Shown: positions 11,000 to 23,512, numbered from the stretch's first letter. The stretch is DNA of 64,000 nucleotides from Ceratothoa steindachneri (GCA_963969495.1 OZ018333.1:85725256-85789255); one strand, 5' to 3'. Numbers and translations are program-made. The notes: generated by a model from the sequence alone, not told the origin.

Positions 11000-11960
11000 A
11001 AGTTAAGAGGAATTGAGAGGAAACCAGTCGGGGTAGAGTGATCTCTCCCTGGTTTGCGAAAGGCGAGTACAGTAGCGATTCGCCAGGAATTTGAGAGGCT
11101 ACCTTTACCCAGATCCTGTTGAATGAATCTAACAGAAACGCTATGCCTCGCTCACCTGGTATTGAAGAATGGTATACGGAAAATCGTCCGATCCAGGGGT
11201 TGTGTGCGCGCACGAGGCGAGAGCGGAACGCAACTCAATCGGAGTAAACCTGTAGTTAAGGGCTCTCCGCCTCTTGAGGTAAAGTCCAGTAATCAGCCTT
11301 CTGCGACATCACTACGTGCATTAAATGTTGGCAGAGCAGCATCTAGTCTATATAATGCGGAGAAAGCGGTCCTGAAGGATTCTGCCACCAACGCATGGTC
11401 CGAGGTTGCGGTTCCATTCTCCTGGAGAACAGAAGCGTCCTGCGAGAACTTGCTCCGAATCCTTTTTCACTCGTTCCGCACCTCAGCTAGAGGGGTCTTC
11501 TCGTTAAGTGAAGACAAGAAGAGCGGCAGGCGTGTTTCGAAATATATCAGAACTTAGCCTCCGACGAAATTCACCGACAGTGAAATCGTTCGGGCGGCGC
11601 TTATAGCACATGTAGGTATAACGCTTCTATTTGAGGGACGTCCTTTATTCCGCTGACTACCACGGGAGTGGTCGGCGTGAAAAACGACCATACGTTCTAG
11701 GAATAGTAGTCAGGCCCACGGTGATGAGGTTACCGGAGAACTAAACGGCTTCATCAACCAACTGAAACTCCTCGACTGAGATAGAGAAATCAGTCATTTC
11801 CTGAAATGCGGACCACTGCGCCCGCCATATCAGGCGGCAGCGCCCGGGAAAATGATATCTGAATGGCAAAGTGATCACTACCATGGATGTGTGATCATTT
11901 ACACATAATCGACCCTGGTCCAGCATTGATGGACTTTGCCACCCAGGCCCAGCATTTAGG
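11000..11960 (-). mobile_element. Family-A LINE copy A', 5' segment
   Basis: Continuation of A' beyond copy B: RT fingers (near 11050-11480) and the linker towards the endonuclease (to about 11900), aligned with the same parts of D, E and G. Similarity fades near 11905-11960. No endonuclease or ORF1 follows, so the 5' half is lost. Confidence 0.65.
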
Positions 11961-13440
11961 CGAAATTGGCCTGAAACTTTAGCAATAAAGGATGGTGCCG
12001 GCTTAGGCACCTTATATGTGTATTGGAGGGAGGTGAGCAGAGTCAATGGTCCAGCACACCCCATACCTAATACTTGCCTTAGCCAGGGGGGCTTTCGGCC
12101 CTCCTAGCAGAGAGGGACCTACCTGTATACACTGCCACTCAACTAAGGATCATAAAAGGACAAAAGTGCATTGGGCAGCCAGAACACAGGTGGGTAGGAG
12201 AGCGAGTGTGGAATGGGGTAGGAGGGTATGTAATAAAGAGAAGTAGAGATAGGCGGGTGCACTAACCAGTACGGTGGTTGAACATCTATTAGTATCATAC
12301 CCATTAAAGTGATCCCAGGATGGCATGCAGTCCACCAAGGCACCATAGCTACTGAACCAAACTCTGTACAGATGGAAACACTCATCCTGGTACAAAGTGA
12401 TAGGAGAAAAGGTAGTGTGGATAGCAATAATGATAATAATAAATAATACTTATGATAAATAATCGTAAATAATAACTTATACTAATAATAATTAATACTA
12501 ATCAATAATAAAAAATCTAATATATAATAATGACACTGGTCTGAGATTTTTTCAAGGTTTAACACAAAATACATGATTTTAGGCCAGTTTTTCACGCTGA
12601 ACCAGAAAATCCTGCTAATTTGATCAAATCAGATCAAGTTTTTGATATTTAAGCACATGCCATAAATTCCTATATTCAGATCTATTTGTAAGTGAATGTA
12701 CACAGAGTAATAAAATTTGAACTGATTTATACACAGAAGGTTTGCAGAATGTTCAAAATGGTGAATGTGGTTTGGGGATAAGCATCAGAGAGGTCAAGGT
12801 CACCATGCGCAGAGGGTAGAGGCAAGTAAATGATAAAGTCAAGGTAGGGCAATAGAAGATAGTGTCAATGAAAAGGGTAAAGAAACAAATATAGTAGTGG
12901 AAAGGGTGCATAAAAGCAGTGGGAGAATCCACCAGCTTCCCAAGACCTGGATCCAGAGTGTAGTTTCCTTCTGTAGTTGGGTCAATCCTTGCGGGCAGTG
13001 GAGCTGGGAGGATATGCTACTCCTCAGAGTACAATAGAAATGGAGGGTTGTTTCTCCTCCAGCTTTCAGTTGTAGCTCTGGGTTTATCCTCAAGCTACAA
13101 CATCCACCTTTTTGAGGGTAAACAAAGAATTGAGGAGATAGTCATAGTAAGAAAAATAGGTGCTGAGAGAGAAAAAGGGGGGAAATGCACCAGTGTCCTC
13201 AGGCCTCTTCAAAGGGTTCAGGTCAATCAAGTGAGTGGGGTCTTCCCTATTTGCACTCAGGCCTGGAGGACATACTGCTGATCCTCCAGGTACAAAGTGT
13301 AGCATATTTTAGTCCTTATCTGGCATCTGCACCAAGTGTATGTCTATACACACTAGGTACCCAACTTTGGGAGCTTCTTAAAATGAGTGCAGGTCAGTGG
13401 TAAATCACTTACCATTAAAAAACCAAGATGAAATTTGGAA
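11961..13440. other. Intron 4 sequence, nothing recognised
   Basis: There is an AT-rich block at about 12424-12560 with imperfect TAA repeats. The rest holds small palindromes (for example CCTGGAGGAC...ATCCTCCAGG near 13261-13290) and two similar strings ending GGTACAAAGTG near 12395 and 13295. These may be old mobile DNA. I cannot identify coding sequence. Confidence 0.35.
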
Positions 13441-13472
13441 AATTTTGCCATTATAATATAAATTATAATTAC

Positions 13473-13631
13473 CTTTTCTTGGATGGAGTGTTGTGGCAAC
13501 AACTTACTGGGTGTGTTTGGTAGAGTGTTTACAGATTTTGTACATGGTCCATCAACATCAGGAAAAGAACTTGTCTCTGTATGAAAGAATTCTTCACTAA
13601 TTTCTTCCTTCAAAAAAATCTCTTTAAAGTC
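13473..13631 (-). CDS. Exon 4 of the zinc-finger gene (paralogue of exon 3)
   Basis: 159 nt, 53 codons, phase 0 at both ends. The acceptor AG is at 13633-13632 and the donor GTAATT at 13472-13467. The frame is open, beginning DFKEIFLKEEISEEFF and ending QEK. I count 28 of 53 residues identical to exon 3. It is acidic, has no known domain, and holds an LKEE stretch that fits a SUMO-acceptor consensus (inference only). The intron beyond its acceptor (to about 13885) also resembles the sequence beyond exon 3 (to about 15600), so the exon was duplicated with flanking intron. Because it is symmetrical in phase, it could be skipped without breaking the frame. Confidence 0.7.
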
Positions 13632-13829
13632 CTGTGAAAAGAAGTACAAAATTAAATTCCACACAATGCAACCAGGATACGAGGTAATAACCACTGTGAC
13701 CAATATTATTCATGTCACTAATCAATGTTGATCTTATGGAAATATAGATATGATCATTTTCATGTGAAAAGAATGAGTGATCCATCAGATTGTAAAGATT
13801 AGTGTGTGCAACTATCAGAAGTGTGCATG

Positions 13830-14420
13830 TTGCTAATGGCTAAATAACAGTGTCAAAAGTAATGTGTGGAGACTGACTAAATAAGGAATGCCATATGTAC
13901 ATTCAAGTAAAAAAAAGTTCTCATAACCAATGTTAATTTGAGGAACTGGATGAGATTTTGCGTTAAATGGTAGTAAATCTAAAGAGCTATAGTTGAGGGT
14001 GGTGTGGATGAATTGTTTGTATGGAGTGATGAGAGGCTCCTTCTGATCTCCAAATTTAATGTTTGAAAGTGCTGTGATGACATTGATTTTCTTTGTGGCG
14101 TTGTTTGTAATGATTGCTGTGTGGGTTTTGAATGTCATGTGGCTGTATGGTGAGAGTCTTAGGAGGATGGTTTTTTTATATTGGCAGGTGTTGTGCATTT
14201 AGTTTCATTTTTGGGTGTTTTTCGATTCATGTTAGTGTGGTGTGAAAAGCAATACTGTTGATTTGTTTGCTAATGCAATCATACAGTTTTGTGTCAGACA
14301 GTGTGTTGCTATAGGTGTTGATGAATGAGTGGTTGTGGAATGTCATGCGTGAATAGGGAAATGCTTGGTCTTTGGATGTGTGTGTGTGTTGGGAGGAAGC
14401 TAATGTTTGAGTAGTTTGCA
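13830..14420 (-). pseudogene. Decayed LINE RT thumb region
   Basis: The minus-strand frame 14198-13833 reads LSPYSHMTFKTHTAIITNN, later KINVITALSNIKFGDQKEP and YKQFIHTTLNYSS. That order (hydrophobic start, TH x4, ALS-NxKFG-QKE, TYKQxIRxxLNYSS) is typical of the segment after the RT palm in I/LOA-like LINEs. Further in-frame pieces continue to about 14420. It lies in intron 3. Confidence 0.45.
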
Positions 14421-14429
14421 GATGGCATT

Positions 14430-15090
14430 CATTCTAGGTTACTTCAGGAAGGTACGGAAAGCATAGCAGTAGCTCTGGAGAAAATATATACTAGATCACT
14501 ACATTTTTGGAGAAGTGCCAGATAAATGGAAAATAGCAAATGTAGTGGGCATTTTGAAGAAGGAAAGAAGAACTAAATAACTTTAGGCCAGTATGTTTGC
14601 GAGTTTGTAAGCATGCGAGCAACAATGCTCACAACATGAATTTAGAACAGGTAAATCATGTTTAACAAACATGGGCTGAACTCAGTTGAGGCTGAAAAGA
14701 AATTTACAAGTTGTAATAGATGACTCACTGAGGTTTTATAAGTAGTATTTTGAAGAAACAATAAAGCAAATAGTGCATTCAGCATCATTATAATAAATGT
14801 TACAAATGTAAAGATGTTATCCTTAAACTTTATAACTTGTATGCTAGCGACATTTAGCGTATTCTATAGAGGCATGGATCCCACATTTTAGACATGATAT
14901 CAACCTGCTAGTTAGTGCAAATGAGGGCAACAAAGGTAAAAAATCTATGTAGACTGAGGGTATTAAACTCAATTGAAAGGTGTGCAAGAGAGACCAGAAA
15001 GAAGTAGTAGGAACCCCACTTGTATAGATGGGAGAGGTACTGCCTAGAGAGCACTCCATAAAAAGAACATTCAAGCAAGCATGATAAAGC
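14430..15090 (+). mobile_element. CR1-like LINE remnant
   Basis: Plus strand; decayed text aligns with the intact CR1 ORF2 at 55536-58355. About 14480-14600 matches its segment before PNNFRPVSLTP. About 14820-14900 matches its LKLYNSYVRPHLEYC and PHFRHDINLLES segments. It has large internal deletions and many stops. It is inserted in intron 3 between the paralogous exons. Confidence 0.65.
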
Positions 15091-15222
15091 TATAAACAAT
15101 TATTATTATTTATTACTAAGGCATGGAAATCTTGAGTGATAACATTGGTGTGAAGAAAATATAAAATAATGTTTGCCATTGTACAATAAATTCAGCAACA
15201 AAATAAAATTAACAATGATTAC

Positions 15223-15381
15223 TTTTTCTTGGTGGGGGTCTGGTTGCAAAAATTCAGAGCAAGTGTTTGATAGAGAATTTTCAGATTTTGTACACAGTAT
15301 ATCAAAAGTAAAGGAAGAACTCATCTCTCTATGAAAGAATTTATCACTAACTTCTTCCTTCAATGAAATCTTCTCAAAGTC
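15223..15381 (-). CDS. Exon 3 of the zinc-finger gene
   Basis: 159 nt, 53 codons, phase 0 at both ends. The acceptor AG is at 15383-15382 and the donor GTAATC at 15222-15217. The open frame starts DFEKISLKEEVSDKFF and ends HQEK. It has the same length and boundaries as exon 4 and about half identical residues. Together with exon 2, which also starts with Asp and contains KEE, it looks like a repeated exon module. No domain is recognised; the composition suggests a disordered acidic segment ahead of the fingers. Confidence 0.68.
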
Positions 15382-15383
15382 CT

Positions 15384-15750
15384 GGTTGAAGAAGCACAAA
15401 ATTTAATTCTTACAGAGCATCCAGAAATCACTGTTATTTTCATGCATTTCAATTAATGTTTTTAATGGCTTACTTTGGAGATTTAGATATGTTTAATTTC
15501 AGGTGAAAATAATGCCAAGTGTAAAGATTAGTGTGTGAAACTAGCTGAAGTATGGTGTTAAATCTGATAATGGGAGATTGAATAAATAAGGAATGGCAAC
15601 CTGATCAAGAGGTAAAACAGAAAAACATCTAGCAGATGACCCCAGCTACTAATGCCTTCTCACTCAGTGTCATACTGCAAAGAAACATTATAAATAGGAT
15701 CATTTTTATACTGAAAAATGTTCTTTCCTAATACACCAAAAAATCTGGGC
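15384..15750. other. Intron 2 flank, paralogous to the exon-4 flank
   Basis: Non-coding. Up to about 15600 it shares strings with 13634-13885 (GTAAAGATTAGTGTGTG, AATAAGGAATG). This shows that exon and flank were duplicated together. The rest is unremarkable AT-rich DNA. Confidence 0.5.
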
Positions 15751-15754
15751 AGAA

Positions 15755-15845
15755 AAGAGGATCAAACCAAACACCTGAGGAGGCAAGCACCGATTTGATC
15801 TTAGTTAGAGCAATGCTTTAGACCACTCAGCTACATGTGAAGAGA
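15755..15845 (-). repeat. tRNA-derived SINE head
   Basis: The minus strand reads like a class II (Ser/Leu-type) tRNA. An A-box-like TAGCTGAGTGGTCTAAAGC ends near 15815, and a B-box-like GGTTTGATCC lies at 15768-15759, with CCTCCTCAGGTGTTTGG before it. Spacing and order fit an RNA polymerase III promoter. The acceptor stem does not pair, so it is a SINE or tRNA pseudogene, not a working tRNA gene. Confidence 0.55.
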
Positions 15846-15994
15846 AAAATTCTTACAAATATAGAGGCTTAAATTTTAAGACTTGAATCCCCGGGTTAAT
15901 TGGAAGGAATATGAGAGAGAAATTAATGGGGAGCTCAATAAACAAACAAGAAATAGAGTTAAAGATGCGGCAAATGTACCTATATTATGTGGGT

Positions 15995-18900
15995 TTTTTA
16001 AAAAATTTAAAGAACCCATCTGGCAACTTCCAACTAAGGAAAAAGTCACCGTAATTAGCAGAAAGCCTAAGGATAGGCCAGATTAAAAAACAACAAAAAA
16101 GATAAAGGAACAAACGCTAGACAAGTTAAAAAAAATAAATAAAAAGTAACAATAATGAAACACACTCCAGCAGTGGGGGTATGACAGGCATCCCTGGGCA
16201 CAGGAACATGCAACCTACAACAGATTCAAATAAAAGGGAGGCCAGCCTCCTCAAAAAAGTTGTATAGTCTGTATGCATGAACCAGTCCTGAGTGCAAGGG
16301 ACAAAGTGTAGTGAGCCTGCTCATCTTGGCATCAGGATAGGTGACGCGTGTGAAGATCACCCAGACTGGGACATTCAACAAGAATGGCAGTGCATCCTCT
16401 GAGTGCTTTCAATTATTAGACCACAATAAACATCCTGAAGCTGTCTTAGCATTGGGGAGCAGACAATGGGAACAGTCACAGAGCAATGACACACAGCTTT
16501 AAGTTCCCCTTTACTGTCTGATCCTTTTTGCCAAGCAGCCTAGAGGGATGTCTGTATTTCTACCATGAAAATCAGTGTGAGGAAGAGTTAAACGTTAGTC
16601 TGTCACATAGTCCTCGCAGACACTCTGATGGCCTCATTCTCCTCAATTTCTATATGTCAAGGAACCCAGCTAAAGATAATCTCATTCCCTGGCTCATTAA
16701 AATTGTGGCAAACCAGGAGATGCAGAGATTCCAATGCCACGAGAGCCCTGAGTCTGTGAACTGGGCACATCACATTATCTCCAGTACCAAGCAGTATATT
16801 GCAACCAGCTCGGCTGTGAAGACAGACACAGTACCAGGTAGAGGCCCACTGATTTTAAAACTAAACCGAAACGTTTAGGGTGCCACTGGCGTCTCTCAGC
16901 AGGAAATGCTTGTATGTTAGATCAAGTCCTCCTTCCGCAATACACACTCAGCTGTGGATGCATAAAACTCACATTCGTAGTTGAGCTTCAAACCAACAAA
17001 TGAACGATAAAAAGGCAAGGCAGTAGCCCTATCAGCACCCCATGCACTTAACGTCATGCAGAGAAGAATATCCATGGCATGGATACAAGACCCCCCCTAA
17101 GGTTCTGAATAGGAGCCTCCCAGGTGGGGCATCTGTCAAATACAAGACCAAGGAAAAGGTGAGAGTCCACCACTTCTAGTCAAAACCCATTTAGAAACAA
17201 GTCTGGGTCATGGTGGAGCCATGGATGGTAGCAGAAGTACACCACCTTAGTCTTGGCCAAGGAAAACCAAAGCCTAGGTGTTTTGGTGCGAGATACACGG
17301 TTCAATGCTTGTTCGAATTGACATCTGGGCCACACCAAAAGAGATTGAAAAGTCATCCAACAAAAGTATAATGAGAACATTTTCCAGCAGGACAGAGGTG
17401 ATGCAATTGATGCTCAAGGCAAAGTTTGTGACACTTCCATACAGGGCCCCCTTTTCCTGCTGCATTGGCCCACAGAGGCTTTTCCCAACCTGTACGTGGA
17501 ATTGTGGATCTTGCAAAAATTCAGATATAAAGATTGGGAGTTGTCTTATTGCCTCAATCTTGTGGAGAGTCTCCATATAGACATAAAGGTTCTGTTTGAG
17601 GGCAGTCTCACACGGCTAACCACCCCAGAAGTGGTCGGCAGGCAGAACAACCAGACATTGTAGGAATAGTAGTTAAGCTGAGAGCGAAGAGGTTGCAGGA
17701 GAAGAACTCAACAGCCTCATCCAGCACCCTAAACTCCTCAACTAAGACAGATTTAGAGAAATGCTGACAAAAACGCCTGAAACAAGCACCACCCAGGTGA
17801 GACCTCAGTTGGCAGTGGCCCAGAAAATATTTGAATGGGAAAGTGATCACTACCAAGGAAGTCATTGACTACCATCCACACAAAATCTGGCTGTGCATCC
17901 AGAGAGCAGAGAGATAGATCAAGACAACAAAATGAAGCGGTTCTATGACAGTGAAGCATAAACTCATCCACATTTAGGATATTTATCTCCAGCTCATTGA
18001 TCAGGTCAGCAAGGATCTGACCCCTGGAATTGATTCGAGTACTCTCCTTAGAAGGAGTGTCTACTGTTCAGATCTTCGAGCATGAGAAACGGCATCTGTA
18101 ACTTTGCCACAACTCGGCAGAAGTCCCATGCATCGAAGTTGGCTGACAGTGCAATGTATGCAGTAATAACACTATACCTTCTATTCAGGCGCAGCTGCAC
18201 AGATACTGCCTGAAAGGAGGTTCTAAATCAAAGAGAAGAATGAAAACATCATGCCGGGTGTAGATGGCGCATCCTCGTGCCCGACCTCCACCCTGTAGCT
18301 ATGGGATCACAAAACCCTTATGCCGGGGGAATGTAGGCAAGGGGCACTCGCCCAGCATGGTCTCCTGCAAAAAAATAGATAAAAGAAAATGGGAGGAGAC
18401 GAGCCTCTGCAGCTCCTACCATTTGGCCCAGAGTCGGCAGCATGTCCACTGAAGGAATATGCCTTCCAGGCCTACCTTTGAGGACAATGCATGTAGCCTT
18501 CGAGGACATATTGGGGGAGGTTGGGCTCACCATGAGAATTTTTTCCTCCTTTTTCCTCAAAACCTTAGCCAGAGTGGGGCAGCTTTGTAGGTGGTAGGGT
18601 CTCTCCTTTGGAGGATCCACTATCTTGAGTCACACAGGCTAGCACTGGGTGTGGGAATAGGAGCTAAAGCTCCTTTGGCGCTATTCTACTTTTGGAAACA
18701 GCTTTAGCAACACCGGAAGATGGCCTCACAACCAACTTCAGGTATGTTGCCTTCTGTGAGTCTAACGACTCAGTAGAGGCAAGTAGCCAATTCGCCTTAA
18801 GGAGAAACGGTCATGCTGGGGAAAGGGAGGGGAGCTATGGTTGGGTATCAACCCTTTGCACCATGAGCTGTACCTGGGGAGTGGCCAGGGTGTGTAGAAC

Positions 18901-19870
18901 CCACAAAATTGTTTAGAATAAGCGAATAAATGACTGTCCATATATTCCTGGAGGGGCCTTTCTTAAAATTGAAGGATAAAGGATCCAATGCAGCACTAGG
19001 AGGCCAGGACCAAGTCCTTACTGTCGCAAAATGAGACACTATCCTCGGCCTGAATGGACAAGATTTCCTTTGCAGGGAGATATACACCACATTGCTTCAA
19101 AGAAGCAGGATGCAGCTATCCACAATTCACACACTTGGCCACACACAATTTGAAGTTATCATGTTTAGCCTTGGAGCAACTTACACAGAGTTCGGTAACC
19201 CCAACTTTGTGCATCTAAGGGAGTGATTCAGATGAAAAAAGAATTGGCAGTAGTACCACCTCTGTGGAAGTGGAATGAAGTAGACACACCAGTGCACAAC
19301 AACTCAGGGAGCTTGTCACAGTTGAACAAGAGAGAGTCCAGGGGGTGGGTCTCAAGGCCCCTCAATGTTTTCTCATCACACGTTTGATGTTGGGTCACTC
19401 CATGCTGTCATCTATGGTCTAGTCCATGAGTTCCCTCACATAAACCACTCCTTTCATGATATTCAGGGTAGAGTGCATGGCATCACACTCACCAGGGTGC
19501 CATCAAGTGTCCAAAAAGCACTCCTAATTATGGCCAACTTAGAGGGATTTTACACATTCGCCAAGAGGCTCCTGCACGAAAAATGGGTCACCTTCAGCTC
19601 TCTACAAAAAACAGTAACTAGTGCTCTCATCCGATGGATCATCTTCTCATTGGCCAACATGCTGCCATTAATGGGATGAAAAACCTGAAAGTGTTTGAAG
19701 CCAGCTGGCTAAGAAATGTCAGGTAATGTGAATGAGCAGCTCCGATGTAACCGAGGCTCCGCTCTGCAACTTGCCATTTTGGTGTTTGTCTAGGACTCCC
19801 CACCTGCGGGAGCACTTGGGCCGGAGGTGCCAATCTTGACCTGGTCACTCACGGAAGCGGCAGTAGACAC
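15995..19870 (-). mobile_element. Family-A LINE copy C, main segment
   Basis: An old, strongly diverged copy in intron 2. The 3' end near 15995-16080 keeps the family terminus in weak form. Then come a decayed RNase H area (16340-16880), RT thumb and palm (16900-17576), endonuclease linker and endonuclease (17608-18470), and ORF1 (18480-19870). The RT fingers are deleted near 17580-17608. It is cut at 19874 by a DNA transposon and continues at 23509. Confidence 0.72.
17180..17576 (-). pseudogene. RT palm remnant of copy C (YVDD changed to LLDD)
   Basis: The frame 17576-17274 reads METLHKIEAIRQLPIFISEF, then LSINCITSVLLENV and LLLDDFSISFGVAQM. The two catalytic Asp survive, but the preceding Tyr-Val is Leu-Leu. 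The fingers are gone and the frame is broken after this point. Confidence 0.65.
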
Positions 19871-22800
19871 ATCTGGGGCATTCTACGTGAAGTATACACA
19901 CTTTTTGGCAAAATCTCGACACTAGTTCATGGATTTTGATTTTTTGCATGAAAGTTGGGTCTGGTGAGATAACATCACATACCAATTTTTATGGCTCTAG
20001 GTCACCCATGGCCATTTTTATGGCCAGGTCAATTTGGGGGCAAACTGGTTGACTGAAAAAGTTTGAGAGGTCATAACTTTGGCCAGAGTTAACCACTCAG
20101 AACAATTTTGGTACCAAAAAACTCAGGAAAAAGATCTTTCAACTGAGTGGAATAATGACATTCCTAGGACAAGTTTTGCCATGATGACGCTTTTTTGAAG
20201 TCTTTGACCTTTGACCCTGGTCAAACTGCAACTTCGATCCTCCCCCAAAAATTTATAAAGTTAGCTCTATTTATCCTCCGTAGCTCCAAGAAAAATAAAA
20301 ATGGGATCTCCATGGGTTTTGAATCCATGGGCATTTATATACCATCAGGTGGGTGGTATTTTCAGTCATGTCACTCTACTGGGGCCGTTTATGACATGAG
20401 ACAGTGTTAGTAAATAGTGACTTTCGAGAAAGTTTGATGTATCTTGACAAGATCATATTTCAGTCGTTCCAAACACAACCTCTACCCCTTGCTAGGCTGC
20501 CCTGCCTTTTTTCACTCTTAGATTCAATAAAACAAGAGATTATAATACCTTTATAACACCCAAGGATGTATTGTCACCCGTGTGCAATTCCAATGATATC
20601 CCTGGGTTGCATCTTGTATTACAAATGAATAGTTTTCTGAAAAATCACCAATTACTACAAATTCACCATCTGTAATATTGTTTTTCACAGTTTCCAAGTA
20701 CTATGCTTGTAATTTTGCAACAAAATCATGTCACACCAAAGTTTCGACACAATCACAAAATCTATCCATGAAATCATTAAGCGATAATACCATGGTTACC
20801 AGCTCAGATCTATCAGTTGATGTCCACTGTTTGAATTCAATATAGTTTTGCTTTTAGTTGATCCACAGATGGACAGTACTCGCATGATCTCATGTAGCAT
20901 GCTGGATGGGCTGGATTACATACGACAGAGGGAACTAGGTGATGGTAAGAGGGTAGATCAGTGATATCAGAAATCTTGGATCCATTCATCATCAGTTTTA
21001 CATTTTGATGTATTGTACATACAAATAGTAAGTGAGTTTCACTGCCTGCCGCAAGAACACACTCACATGGCCGTAGCATAACAAACTTTGGGAATGATAC
21101 TTTTACCTCAGGGTACTTCACTTTGAAACTGCTATGAAGTTCCTTCAAATTGTTGAGGAGTCATTTCTGTAACCTCTTCTTTTCCCCTTCAATTCGCACT
21201 ACTAGACAATCTTTCTTTGCTGGTAAAACCAGACTCATGTCATTACTACGATAATATTCAAGGACTAAAGATTTTAGTTCCTCAGGAAGCACTCTTCCGA
21301 GCTTAGGGTTAGGTGCAGCGAACATTCCTTTCTCCTTTAGTATATGGTGAGCTTGTATGGCCATTCTCTGAGAGCAATCAAACTCATTCATGAGTTTTCT
21401 AATGCTTATACTGGTTGCAAATATGGTTAGAATTCTGATTTGATTCGTACAGCTTGATTGCCGATATTTTTCCTTTAGAGATTGGATGACTTCTAGCATA
21501 CAGTTCACGTTACATCTTTGCGGCACATCTCCTTGTTTTCCTGAACTACTACCCACGACCAAATCCAACTTTCTCCTAACAGATCTTCAACTTTTAAACT
21601 TTTCTTAGGTACATAAGTTGGATGCCTTTTGGCTTTCCTTTTATCAAAGGGCTCTCACTGATTAAAGACAATGATAGGTTCAGTAAGTCAACTTCAACTT
21701 CCACAACATCTGAATCCTCTTTTTGGCTAGGCATCTCATTGAACTCCTGTTCAGATGCTGAAGTTCCGGATTCCTCAGGAGTATTTTGCTCCATTGGTAA
21801 CTCTGAAAGCTTCTTCCTACAAACAGAACAAAGCTTATCATCTTTGCTAAGAAGAGATGAGAACTTCTGCAAAAGCTGAGCAGAAACATTTCTTAGGTCT
21901 TTCTTTTGCAGGGATTTATGGATTTTCAGCGGATCGCTGCAGTATTTTCGATTCGACATCTTAATGAAACAAAGCCTGAAAAGGATCCAAATAGATATTA
22001 CTGTTTATAAACAATATACAATAAATTAGTTAAAATAAACAACTATATAAATGATTGAAGCAATTATATTAAAATTGCTAATATACATTATCAATATAGC
22101 TGCTTCAATCATTGCATTATCTTAGTAAATTAGTAAGCAAAGAAAGAAGTGCATAATAATGTCAAATATTATATCTTAGTAGAAATAGGTCAAAGTTTGG
22201 TGCAAAGGGCTGTAGGTTGGTAGACTGGTTTATAACTAACAAACATTTCCATTAGCACTTTTTAAGATTTGATTCTTCATAAATTCGCAGAAAAGTGGAC
22301 AAGCCACAAGAAAAGAGTAGGTACCTATCCAATGATCAACATTATTTTTAATTATTTTCATATTTTCTCAGTCCAGTGCTTCAACCCTAATAGCTATTAA
22401 GTTAGCTAATGGCTACATCAAAATGCATTGCTGAGAATAGGTTTATTATACACTTAGTTTAATCTTTCTTCCATACCTATTTTTGGAGGGTATAGCTACC
22501 TATATTCTGTAGGTACATTCAGTTTTGATCAAATTAAAGGATTTGGTGAAAATTGACTTCTCTCATTTGAAATAGCTTCTATTACTTATTAGATGCCTAA
22601 TAAGTAATAAATCATTCTACTCTTTTTTATAATATACTAATTTGGTAGGTAGGTAGCTGTATAAAAATTATTAGGTATTTCAAAATTATCAAAAATAAAT
22701 AACAAAAATACACACCTGTAAATTATTTTAAGATCTGAAGATAATGTCAATTAAAATTAAGTAGGTAGTTTAGAAGATATCTTGAAATTGTTTTAATTTA

Positions 22801-23512
22801 TATATTGAAGACATAAATGACATTGTTATCTGAAAAAACATACATTAATTAGTTAAGGATTAATGAAAGGCAGTTAAAGACTGCTTTTCATGTTACATTG
22901 ATTTGGCAAGATTATATATATATAAGGTAGGTACAGCGGTATATAGGCAGTGATGTATTATTTATTGATTAAAAAAGATTATATGAGGTATATAGGCTAT
23001 GCCATGGTTAGGACTTACATAGGTATATGATATCACCATAATTTCTGGGTCACATAATTGCTCATAGATTCTAAACACATGGAGATCCTATTTTATTTTT
23101 GCTGGAGTTATGGAGGATAGAAATGGGTAACTTTAGAAAAAAATTTAGGGATGATCTGAGTTGCACTTTGGCCAGGGTCAAAGAGTTCACTAAAAGGTCA
23201 TCATGTCAAAAATTGTCATAGAAACATTATTCTTCCACTCATTTGAAAGATCTCTTTCTCCTGAACATCTTTGTATTAAAATAGTTGAGATTGGTTAATT
23301 CTGGCCAAAGTTATGACCTCTCAAATGTTTTGGGTCAATCAGTTTGACCTAAAATTGATCTGGCCATAAATATGACCACAATCACCAGATAGGCCTCATA
23401 CTTAGTAAGTGAACTTTATTCATCATAACCAACAAATGATGTAAATTTCATGCGATTCTGTGACCAAGGTGTCAGGGGGGAGGGGGTACACTTCACGTAG
23501 AATGCCCCATCT
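19871..23512. mobile_element. DNA transposon with long TIRs and 4-bp TSD (Sola-like?)
   Basis: The element proper is 19875-23508 (3634 bases), flanked by ATCT at 19871-19874 and 23509-23512. Both ends start GGGGCATTCTACGTGAAGT when read inward. The inverted repeats continue imperfectly for roughly 450 bases each (about 19875-20345 and 23050-23508), sharing for instance GAGAGGTCATAACTTTGGCC. It interrupts ORF1 of LINE copy C. A 4-base duplication with long TIRs fits the Sola group, but I assign that only tentatively. Confidence 0.85.
20550..21959 (-). pseudogene. Transposase remnant of the TIR element
   Basis: Three successive minus-strand frames: 21959-21594 (MSNRKYCSDPL; a CSVCRKKL knuckle), 21568-21161 (KEKYRQSSCTNQIRILT; FDCSQRMAIQAHHILKEKG) and 21148-20837 (KVKYPEVKVSFPKFVMLRP; CTIHQNVKLM; CYMRSCEYCP). 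In another frame they run on to FKQWTSTDRSE and VVIGDFSENYSFVIQDA near 20600. The FxxFxxLRP...CxxHQNxKLM...GDFxENYxF pattern is one I know from transposase-like proteins common in cnidarians and arthropods; the GDF Asp may be catalytic. The C-terminal part is not evident. Confidence 0.65.

Noticed and set aside
15755..15845. Functional tRNA gene
   Set aside because: A and B boxes are recognisable, but the acceptor stem does not pair and no clean anticodon arm can be folded. SINE or pseudogene is more likely.
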